Origin: Deinococcus marmoris DSM 12784
GTDB taxonomy: Bacteria; Deinococcota; Deinococci; Deinococcales; Deinococcaceae
Length of the DNA stretch: 29,004 bases
Direction: 5' to 3'
Assembly: GCF_000701405.1 (NCBI RefSeq)
Contig: NZ_JNIV01000060.1
Span: forward strand, 1 to 29,004
Below, one piece after another: positions 22,029 to 29,004 of this stretch (its first letter is position 1; each line of letters begins with the position of its first letter). The position numbers and the translations under genes are program-made. A model generated the notes under the pieces. The model searched no databases and had not been told where the DNA came from. It worked only from the letters and a program-made list of their open reading frames with translations.

Positions 22029-25000
22029 CGCACGCCCTGACGACGGCCCAGATCCTCATTCGCCTGCACAATCGCCTCAACGAGCTGGGGGCCTGGCGCG
22101 ACGCCCGGCGGCAGACACTGACAGGCGGTGAGTTCTTCGCTCACGGCTCAGATCGGGCCTACCCCATTGCGTTGAATGAAAGCTGGCCCAGCCGCGATTT
22201 CCCGGTCACGCTGCGCTTTGAAACCACGGTGCCGGCAGATTGGACAGGGCCGGTCTCCCTGCGTTTTGATGTCGGCGGTGAGGGCCTGCTGAGTGTGAAC
22301 GGGCGGCCCATAGGCGGCCTCAATCCATACCACCATGAGTACCGGCTCCCTGAGATCTCCGGCGGGCAGCGCCTGAGCATCGAGATTCAGGCCAGCCCCA
22401 AGGACCTGTTCGGACGCCCGAACCTGCATCCACGGCTGAAGGTGGCCCATCTGGTGGAGCCTGACCTGGAGGTCCGCGCGCTGCACGACGACCTCAACGC
22501 GGCACATGAAGCGGCCCGGCAACTCCTGGCACACGGTCAGCCTGACCTGGCCGCCCAGCTCGCCGACGCCCTCAGTGAGCTGTTGACTGGGCTTCCGGTC
22601 CAGCGCAGTAACAGCGCCGCGTACCTTTCGCGCGCGGTCCAGCAGCGCGAGCAGGCGGACCAGATCGCCGGGATCTGGGACGAGTGGGATTTTGCCAGCG
22701 AGGACAGCCCGCCGTTCCCCGATCACCTGCGCCCGGCGCTCAGGCAGGCACGCCAGATCTGGGATGAGCGCCGGGCAGACCTGCTGAAACGCTTCCCGCC
22801 CACCGGGGAGATCAGCTTGTCGGGCCATGCCCACATCGATCTGGCCTGGCTGTGGCCGCTCTCCGAGACGCGCCTCAAAGCGCAGCGCACCTTTTCCACG
22901 GTGTTGACCCTGATGGAGCAGTACCCCGATTTCACCTTCAACCAGTCCTCGGCCCAGCTTTACCGTTACGTCGAGGAAGACGCCCCCGCACTGTTCGGGC
23001 GCATCCAGCAGCGCGTTCAGGAGGGCCGCTGGGATGTGGTCGGCGGCATGTGGGTGGAACCCGACGGCAACCTGATTTCCGGCGAATCGTGGGCGCGGCA
23101 GTTGCTCTACGGCCAGCGCTATTTTGCCGAGAAATTCGGCAAGGTGGCCCGCGTCTGCTGGCTGCCGGACACCTTCGGCTACGCCGCCAACCTGCCGCAA
23201 CTGCTGCAACTCTCCAACATGCCCTATTTTTTTACCACCAAGCTGACCTGGAACGAGACCAACACCTTTCCCTATGACCTGTATCGCTGGGAGGGGCTGG
23301 ACGGCAGCCAGGTGCTGGCCCACAGCTTTTATAATCCCCTGCCCGCGCAGGGCTACAACGGCGATATCGCCCCGCTGGACGTGTTGCAGACCTGGCGGAA
23401 TTTCCGGGGCAAGCGCCACAGTCACGCCTCGCTGCTCAGCTTTGGGCACGGCGATGGCGGCGGCGGCCCCACCGCCGAGATGCTGGAAAGTTACGGACGT
23501 CTCAAGGCGTTCCCCGGTCTTCCGCGCCTGAAGATGACACGGGTGGCCGAGTTCTACGACGAGGTGAAGGCCACGAACCTGCCCGTCTGGTCCGGCGATC
23601 AGTATCTGGAAATGCACCGGGGCACGTTCACTTCCCAGGCCCGCGTGAAGAAGTTCAACCGCCGTCTGGAACACACGCTGGTGGAAACCGAGGCGGCCTG
23701 TACCCTGGCCTTCCGGCTGCTGGGACACCCCTACCCCCGACAGGATCTGACCACGTTGTGGCAGACGCTGCTCAGGAACCAGTTTCACGACATTCTGCCG
23801 GGTTCCAGCGTCAAGGCCGTGTACGACGTGGCCCACCAGGAACTCGGCGCGGCGCTCGAGCGGGCGACTGCCATGCGAAATGCAGCGCTGCAAGCCCTTG
23901 GCGACGCGGTGAGCGGCCCGGAGCGCATCGTCGTCTGGAACCTCTCTTCCGATGATCGCCCGCTGCGCGCTGTCCTTGAAACGGGGCGTCCGCTGGCCCT
24001 CACGACGGACGAGGGCCTTGCGGTCCAGACGCACTTCCAGGGTGGGCAGCTTCACCTTCACGGTGAAATGACCGTGCCGGGTCTGGGCTACCTGGCGCTC
24101 AAGGTGGGGCAGGCCGAGGCTCCAGCTTCAGCCATCAACACCAACCCTGACGACCTGACGCTGGACAATGCTTGCCTGCGCGTGACGGTAGGCGACGACG
24201 GCACGCTCACGTCCATGTACGACAAACGGCTGGCCCGCGAGATGCTCGCCGGGCGCGGCAACCAGGTGTGGGCCTACGTGGACATCGCCCGCGAGTACGA
24301 CGCCTGGGAGGTGGACGCCGCCTACGCCGAGGACGGTGAAGAACTGCTGGCCGCCCAGCCTCCACAGCGTCTGTCGGACGCGCCGTATCCGGCCATTCGG
24401 GTGATCCGCAAGCACGGCGACAGCACCATCACCCAGGTCTATGAACTGCGGCCCGGCAGTGCCCGGCTGGACATCAAAACGGAAGTGGACTGGCGTGGCC
24501 GCCACACCTTCTTGCGCTCGCTGACGCCTGTGAATATTCGCAGCCCACACGCCACCTACGAAACGGCCTACGGCAGCGTCGTTCGCACCACCCATACCAA
24601 CACCAGTTGGGACGCCGCGCAATTTGAGGTGCCGGCCCACCGCTGGGCTGATCTGAATGATGGGGCCTGTGGGGTCAGCCTGCTCAATGACAGCAAGTAC
24701 GGGTATTCGTGCCGGGGCAACGTGCTGGGCCTGAGCTTGCTCAGATCCCCCGTCTATCCCGATCCCACGGCGGATGAGGGTCAGCACCGGTTCACCTACG
24801 CGCTTTACCCGCACGCGGGGGACTGGCGCGGGGGCACCCTGAGGGAAGCCCAGAACCTCAACGCCCCCCTGATCGCCCTTCACAGCGCGGCCACGGAAGG
24901 CACATTTCTGGCCCAGTCTCGCTTGATCAGCCTGCCCGCTGGCCTGCGCCTGAGCGCCCTCAAGCTGGCCGAGGATTCGGACGCCGTCATCCTGCGCGTC

Positions 25001-25162
25001 TATGAGGCCCACAGCCAGCAGACCTCGCTGGACGGCCTGAGCGCGCTGGAGATTCACCGCTGGAAGGTTGTGAATCTCCTGGAAGAAGTGATTTCAGACT
25101 CCGCAGAGACGGAGCAAGCCATCAGGCCCTATCAGGTGGTCACGCTCCTCGCCAGCGAATGA
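22025..25162 (+). CDS. Alpha-mannosidase, glycoside hydrolase family 38
   Basis: This is a 1045-residue retaining alpha-mannosidase. The N-terminal beta-domain (about 1-250) precedes the catalytic GH38 barrel. The barrel has the zinc-binding HAHID (H268, H270, D272) followed by LAWLWPLSETR. The nucleophile D382 lies in WLPDTFGYAANLPQLL, and HDILPGSS near 595 is also typical. A helical and beta-sandwich C-terminal part follows to the end. Length is that of bacterial and vacuolar GH38 enzymes. No signal peptide is visible, so it probably trims mannose from imported or leaked oligosaccharides in the cytoplasm. AGGAGAGG lies 8 bases before the ATG. It is divergent from the RpiR-ABC-GH3 operon, from which it is now separated by the 15-kb transposon. 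Confidence 0.95.
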   Translation: MTHALTTAQILIRLHNRLNELGAWRDARRQTLTGGEFFAHGSDRAYPIALNESWPSRDFPVTLRFETTVPADWTGPVSLRFDVGGEGLLSVNGRPIGGLNPYHHEYRLPEISGGQRLSIEIQASPKDLFGRPNLHPRLKVAHLVEPDLEVRALHDDLNAAHEAARQLLAHGQPDLAAQLADALSELLTGLPVQRSNSAAYLSRAVQQREQADQIAGIWDEWDFASEDSPPFPDHLRPALRQARQIWDERRADLLKRFPPTGEISLSGHAHIDLAWLWPLSETRLKAQRTFSTVLTLMEQYPDFTFNQSSAQLYRYVEEDAPALFGRIQQRVQEGRWDVVGGMWVEPDGNLISGESWARQLLYGQRYFAEKFGKVARVCWLPDTFGYAANLPQLLQLSNMPYFFTTKLTWNETNTFPYDLYRWEGLDGSQVLAHSFYNPLPAQGYNGDIAPLDVLQTWRNFRGKRHSHASLLSFGHGDGGGGPTAEMLESYGRLKAFPGLPRLKMTRVAEFYDEVKATNLPVWSGDQYLEMHRGTFTSQARVKKFNRRLEHTLVETEAACTLAFRLLGHPYPRQDLTTLWQTLLRNQFHDILPGSSVKAVYDVAHQELGAALERATAMRNAALQALGDAVSGPERIVVWNLSSDDRPLRAVLETGRPLALTTDEGLAVQTHFQGGQLHLHGEMTVPGLGYLALKVGQAEAPASAINTNPDDLTLDNACLRVTVGDDGTLTSMYDKRLAREMLAGRGNQVWAYVDIAREYDAWEVDAAYAEDGEELLAAQPPQRLSDAPYPAIRVIRKHGDSTITQVYELRPGSARLDIKTEVDWRGRHTFLRSLTPVNIRSPHATYETAYGSVVRTTHTNTSWDAAQFEVPAHRWADLNDGACGVSLLNDSKYGYSCRGNVLGLSLLRSPVYPDPTADEGQHRFTYALYPHAGDWRGGTLREAQNLNAPLIALHSAATEGTFLAQSRLISLPAGLRLSALKLAEDSDAVILRVYEAHSQQTSLDGLSALEIHRWKVVNLLEEVISDSAETEQAIRPYQVVTLLASE

Positions 25163-25348
25163 AAGAACAGAGGTGCCCAGTCGGTCCAGCAGTGAACCCA
25201 TCTGCATCTCACGGAACCGCCAGAGTCGCCGTGGTCCAGGCAAACCCAGTCAAGGAAGCGCCTCTCGCCCAGGAAGAATGATCGTGGAAATGCGGTCACA
25301 CTGGAGGGGGATCTGGCCGATGCCAAGACCCCCTTGCTCCATCACAGA

Positions 25349-25376
25349 AAGAACCCGCTATCGCAGGCGGGTTCTT
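25349..25376. terminator. Bidirectional terminator between mannosidase and propeller genes
   Basis: Perfect 10-bp arms AAGAACCCGC/GCGGGTTCTT enclose an 8-base loop between convergent genes. A T-rich tract (CTCTT) follows on the plus strand. The preceding 186 bases after the mannosidase stop hold nothing I recognise. Confidence 0.8.
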
Positions 25377-25400
25377 CTCTTACGGGATTTTACTCGGCCC

Positions 25401-27173
25401 CTACTTCGGCAGCACGCCGGGGAATTCGGGCTTCTCGCGCAGCGGCACCAGTTGCGCCAGACGGATCGGGAAGGTGATGTCCTGTTCCGCACGGGTCAGG
25501 GTCACGGCGGGGGCGGGGGCCAGAACCAGGCGGGCCGCCGTGCCGGGCAGTCCAGCCAGTGCCGAGAGCAGCACGAAGGGCACGTTGTTGAAGACCCGCA
25601 CGGCCACCGGCAGCAGCGCGCCGTCCACCAGCAGGTTGGCGCTGCGCGGGGTCACGCTGCTGACGCTCAGGCCCAGTGCCCCGGCACTGGCCGCCAGCGG
25701 CAGGTAGATCTGGCCGCCATCGGCGCGGGCCACCCCGGCAGCGACGATGGCCTGCTGCTGCGGCGTCAGCACCGGCACGGGCTGGGCTGGAGCGGGGGCG
25801 GCTGGGGTGGTGGTGGGCGGCACCTGCGCGGTGGGGGCGGGGACAGGGGGCGTCGTAGCTGTGGGTGTGGTGGCGGGGGGCGCGGCAGCCACAGGTGCAA
25901 GCGGCGTCAGGGCAGTCAGGGCGGCGCTGGCAGCCCCCTTGCGGGCCTGGGCGGCAGCAGCCAGTTCCCCGACGCTGGGCGCGCGGCCCACGGCGCTGGG
26001 CAGGGCATGGAAGGTGGTCCACGGCCCCACCGCCAGCGGGCGTACACCTTGCACGGCGTTCAGGCCACCGCCCTCGGTCACGAAGTACAGGGTCCCCGCG
26101 TCGCTGACGGTCACGCCCAGATCCATCTTCTTGCCCGTCCGCAGTTGCCACAGCGCCTGCCCCCCGGCGCTGATGGCGTGAATGGTGCCGCTCAGGTCCG
26201 GGACCACCACCGTGCCGTCGCTGAGTTCGACGGCGGGGGCGGCCACAGGCGAACCGGTGGCGTAGGTCCAGGCGTCCTGACCGTCGGTTTTTACGGCGTA
26301 GACCTTGCCGTCGTAACTGCCCACCACCACCAGCCCGGTGCTGGTCACGATGGGGCTGGCGTTCACGAACAGGCCGGTCTGGCGGGTCCAGCGCAACCCC
26401 CCAGCCGGGTCCAGCGCGTACAGCTTGCGGTCACTGGAGCCGAAATAGATGTTGCCCGCCGCGTCAATGGCCGGGCTGCTGAACACCAGCGATCCGGCGC
26501 GGAAACTCCATTTCAGTTTGCCCTCGGGGGTCAGCGCCAGAAGCTGGCTGCCCTGGGTACCCAGGTAGATGGTCCCGTCTGCGGCGATGGCCGGGCTGCT
26601 GAACACCGGCGCACCGGCCTTGAAGGTCCACAGTACCTTGCCCGCAGCACTCAGGGCGTGAACGGTGCCGCCCGCCGTGGCGGCGATCACGCTGCCGTCG
26701 CCTCTCAGCGCGGGTGTGGCGAAGATATCGCCGTCCAGCCGGACCTTCCACAGCAGTTTTCCTGCCGGGTCCAGCGCATACAGGGAGTCGTCGTAACTGG
26801 CCGCGATCACGCCTCCCTGCGGGGTGATGACCGGGTAGGCGCGGCCCAGATCGCCCGCCGCGTAATTCCACAGCTCTGTGCCCCCGGCGTCGGTGCGGTG
26901 GATGCGCGCGTCGCTGCCGATAAAGACCAGATCGCCTCCCCCCGCCACCGAAACCCCCGAGATCACGCGCAGCTCTTTGTTCCAATCGACTTTGGGAGGC
27001 TTGAACTGTGGCACGGACAGGCCGGGTGCGGGCGTGACCTGTGTATTTGAGGTCTGTGTATTCGAGGTCTGGGCCTGGACAGGAGAAAGCGCGGCAGCAG
27101 CGCACAGCACGGCCAGCAGACGGGCGCTCAGAAGAGTGGACTTCGGGGAAGGGTGGTCAAGAAAGTTCCTCAT
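25401..27173 (-). CDS. Secreted PQQ-type beta-propeller protein with C-terminal copper-amine-oxidase-like domain
   Basis: This 590-residue exported protein has a signal peptide (SARLLAVLCAAAALSPVQAQ) followed by a duplicated SNTQT motif. About eight PQQ-type repeats (about residues 70-385) are each marked by GxxxWxxxxG and YALDPAGKLLWK-like motifs (SLYALDPAGKLLWKVRLDG, KLYALDPAGGLRWTRQTG). A Pro/Thr/Ala-rich linker follows (about 425-480). The C-terminal domain is of about 100 residues with two short similar halves (GQIYLPLAASAGALGLSV, PVAVRVFNNVPFVLLSALAG), resembling copper amine oxidase N-terminal domains that serve as wall- or envelope-binding modules. The propeller resembles BamB, but the C-terminal extension does not. 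A scaffolding role in the cell envelope is plausible, and no enzymatic residues are evident. An AAAGGAG site lies 11 bases before the ATG. Confidence 0.85.
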   Translation of the reverse strand: MRNFLDHPSPKSTLLSARLLAVLCAAAALSPVQAQTSNTQTSNTQVTPAPGLSVPQFKPPKVDWNKELRVISGVSVAGGGDLVFIGSDARIHRTDAGGTELWNYAAGDLGRAYPVITPQGGVIAASYDDSLYALDPAGKLLWKVRLDGDIFATPALRGDGSVIAATAGGTVHALSAAGKVLWTFKAGAPVFSSPAIAADGTIYLGTQGSQLLALTPEGKLKWSFRAGSLVFSSPAIDAAGNIYFGSSDRKLYALDPAGGLRWTRQTGLFVNASPIVTSTGLVVVGSYDGKVYAVKTDGQDAWTYATGSPVAAPAVELSDGTVVVPDLSGTIHAISAGGQALWQLRTGKKMDLGVTVSDAGTLYFVTEGGGLNAVQGVRPLAVGPWTTFHALPSAVGRAPSVGELAAAAQARKGAASAALTALTPLAPVAAAPPATTPTATTPPVPAPTAQVPPTTTPAAPAPAQPVPVLTPQQQAIVAAGVARADGGQIYLPLAASAGALGLSVSSVTPRSANLLVDGALLPVAVRVFNNVPFVLLSALAGLPGTAARLVLAPAPAVTLTRAEQDITFPIRLAQLVPLREKPEFPGVLPK

Positions 27174-27192
27174 CTAAAGGTAAGCTCCTTTA

Positions 27193-27210
27193 CATTGCCT
27201 TTACGCAATG
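27193..27210. promoter_or_regulatory. Inverted repeat in divergent promoter region
   Basis: CATTGC and GCAATG arms are separated by six bases, between the divergent propeller gene and small secreted protein gene. It may be an operator for either; no promoter could be assigned firmly. Confidence 0.3.
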
Positions 27211-27270
27211 GTGAATAGGTGGGGAGGGGCGTGGACGCCTGCCAGGGTACGGCCTAAGATGATTGACGTT

Positions 27271-27789
<519 letters not shown>

Positions 27790-27805
27790 CTTTAAAGGCA
27801 ACAGG

Positions 27806-27838
27806 ACTGACTCCGGGTTCGCCTGGGGTCAGTTTTTT
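27806..27838 (+). terminator. Intrinsic terminator
   Basis: ACTGACTCC/GGGGTCAGT arms (one G-T pair) with a 10-base loop are followed by six T residues, 16 bases after the stop of the small secreted protein gene. Confidence 0.85.
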
Positions 27839-27886
27839 GGTGTCCTGCTGCCGAATTGTCGGGCAGCAATCTTCTATTCTGTCGCT

Positions 27887-28813
27887 ATGAATCGCCGCGT
27901 CGTTCGTCTGTTCTCGGTGGGGGCGCTCCTGACTGGTCTGCTGAGCGCCTGCGTGCCCGCCCCGCTGCGCCCGCAGCCCAATGCCCAGGTGCAGGTCCAG
28001 ACCGTCCTGACCCCCGCGCCCGTGCAGACCGCGACCGGCGAGGGTGGCCTGTACCGCTCGCCCGGTCCAGCGGCCCTGCAACTCCGCACGGACCGGCCCG
28101 CCTTCGTGACTGCGGTGGTGGTGCCGCAGTCCGGCGGCGCGCAGGTTTTTCCGGTGGGCGCGGTGGCAGCCGACACGTCTGTCGCGGTGACGTTGCCGGG
28201 CACGCGGGGCTTCACGCAGATCTTCACCGTGACCAGTCTGGCCCCGCTGGACCTGGGCGCGGCGGCGGGCGCGCGTTCCGTGGACGAGGTGGCGCGCGTG
28301 GTGGGGCAGGTGGCAGCTCCCCTGCCCGCCGGAAGTTACACGGTGGACACCACGGTCTACCGCGTGGTCAGCTTTGGCAACGTGGAGGTCAGCGCCTCTC
28401 CGTCCGGCTCGGAGGTGCGCGTGGATGGCCGCCGGGTGGGCAACACGCCGCTGACCCTGCGCGACGTGCCCGAGGGCCGGGTCACGGTGGAGGTCTCGCG
28501 GGGCGGCTACGACAGCGTGTCCCAGAGTGTGAATGTGCGGCCAGACGCTACCACGCAGGTGAGCGCCAATCTGAACCGCGAAACCGGCGGCCTGCGGGTG
28601 GACAGCGATGTCCCCGCCCGCGTGCTGATCGAGGGCCAGGGCGCAGGCAGCACGCCCCTGCGCGTGCGGGTGCGCCCCGGCGTGGTCAATGTCAACGTGG
28701 TGCCGCTGGACCCCGCCGCCCGCACCGAGACCCTGCTGGTGCGCGTCAATGCCCGCGAGGACACCAGCATCGTCTGCCGCAGCGCACCGGAATTGACCTG
28801 TAGCGTCCGCTGA
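27887..28813 (+). CDS. Lipoprotein with DUF4384 and PEGA domains
   Basis: This 308-residue envelope lipoprotein has a signal peptide with lipobox LLSAC (Cys22). A DUF4384-type domain (about 60-150) begins ALQLRTDRPAFVTAVVVPQS and continues QVFPVG. Two PEGA-type beta domains follow (about 164-226, with SPSGSEVRVDGRRVGNTPL, and about 229-300, with VPARVLIEGQGAGSTPLRV). PEGA domains are linked to surface-layer or wall-associated proteins, and DUF4384 is frequent in Deinococcus-Thermus exported proteins. The product is likely a surface or periplasmic structural protein; no catalytic motif is seen. There is no clear ribosome site before the ATG at 27887. Confidence 0.85.
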   Translation: MNRRVVRLFSVGALLTGLLSACVPAPLRPQPNAQVQVQTVLTPAPVQTATGEGGLYRSPGPAALQLRTDRPAFVTAVVVPQSGGAQVFPVGAVAADTSVAVTLPGTRGFTQIFTVTSLAPLDLGAAAGARSVDEVARVVGQVAAPLPAGSYTVDTTVYRVVSFGNVEVSASPSGSEVRVDGRRVGNTPLTLRDVPEGRVTVEVSRGGYDSVSQSVNVRPDATTQVSANLNRETGGLRVDSDVPARVLIEGQGAGSTPLRVRVRPGVVNVNVVPLDPAARTETLLVRVNAREDTSIVCRSAPELTCSVR

Positions 28814-28831
28814 GCGCGGGAAGATCGAACT

Positions 28832-28858
28832 GGTGCAGGGTCGCCAGTCCCCTGCGCC
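28832..28858 (+). terminator. Terminator-like hairpin after PEGA lipoprotein gene
   Basis: GGTGCAGGG/CCCTGCGCC arms (one G-T pair) with a 9-base loop are followed by TTTG, 18 bases after the stop codon. The T-tract is short. Confidence 0.5.
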
Positions 28859-28869
28859 TTTGCCATGTC

Positions 28870-29004
28870 ATACGGATTCCGTTTGTTTCGCGTAGAGATC
28901 GGGAAAGCGCCGATCTCTACACTTCACGCCCGGAACCCGTTTTTCTCCTTCTCGCTCCGCTCGGATTGCAGGTGTTTTCAACACCTTCTAATCGGAGTCC
29001 GTAT
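28870..29004. repeat. 135-bp inverted-repeat element (MITE-like or small noncoding repeat)
   Basis: It begins ATACGGATTCCG and ends CGGAGTCCGTAT, inverted ends with one mismatch in 12. It contains two perfect hairpins: TAGAGATCGG/CCGATCTCTA with a 7-base loop (28893-28919) and AGGTGTT/AACACCT with a 3-base loop (28970-28986). It has no coding frame. The first 16 bases recur at 351-366 on the minus strand next to the IS66 end. Deinococcus genomes carry families of small noncoding repeats with such structure. Its end coincides with the window edge and so is not certain. Confidence 0.6.

Noticed and set aside
22148..24061. Long minus-strand open frame of 637 codons
   Set aside because: It is a mirror frame of the high-GC GH38 mannosidase gene; the product has no recognised motif and the plus-strand protein is clearly real.
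25173..27050. Long plus-strand open frame of 625 codons, Gly/Arg/His-rich
   Set aside because: It lies opposite the propeller gene and its low-complexity product is typical of a shadow frame.

Overview
The window is high-GC bacterial DNA that most resembles Deinococcus or a close relative. This is inferred from the codon style, an IS66-type element, a LexA-like regulator of the short deinococcal kind, and secreted DUF4384/PEGA and PQQ-propeller proteins. No rRNA, tRNA or CRISPR array was seen.

Left flank (1-6463, all minus strand). The 5' part of an IS66-family element enters from the left edge. Beside it lies a carbohydrate operon transcribed right to left: an RpiR-family regulator, a sugar-binding protein, two CUT1-type permeases and a family 3 glycoside hydrolase related to NagZ. 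Two overlapping operator-like palindromes and a promoter lie just upstream of the regulator. The right flank holds a GH38 alpha-mannosidase on the plus strand (22025-25162) whose upstream region has a third site of the same kind. I infer that these genes were one divergent glycan-use locus that was later split.

The split is caused by a complete Tn7-like transposon (6469-21584, 15,116 bp). It has TGT...ACA ends, multiple inverted transposase-binding-type repeats at both ends and a 5-bp target duplication (GCAAA). Its core is a fused TnsA-TnsB transposase, TnsC and TniQ at the right end, and a second, smaller TniQ sits just inside the left end. No CRISPR-Cas genes are present.

The transposon cargo has three parts. 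(a) A pair of unknown lipoproteins lies divergent from an XRE regulator. (b) A compact AT-rich operon (about 9.46-14.81 kb, minus strand) encodes a 59-residue protein, an N6-adenine-type DNA methyltransferase, a large protein with two GHKL ATPase modules (MORC/Hsp90-like at the N terminus, histidine-kinase-like at the C terminus), a receiver-domain protein and a ComEC-like metallo-beta-lactamase-fold protein. The genes overlap or almost touch. This looks like a phosphorelay-type anti-phage or restriction system and is the most interesting content of the window. (c) A LexA/S24-like repressor with an apparent frameshift and two overlapping unknown genes lie just upstream of it, behind a palindrome that may be an operator.

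Right flank (21590-29004). After the mannosidase and a bidirectional terminator come a secreted PQQ-type beta-propeller protein (minus), a small secreted protein (plus) and a DUF4384/PEGA lipoprotein (plus). The window ends in a 135-bp inverted-repeat element. Its first 16 bases also occur exactly at the outer border of the IS66 element at the left edge.
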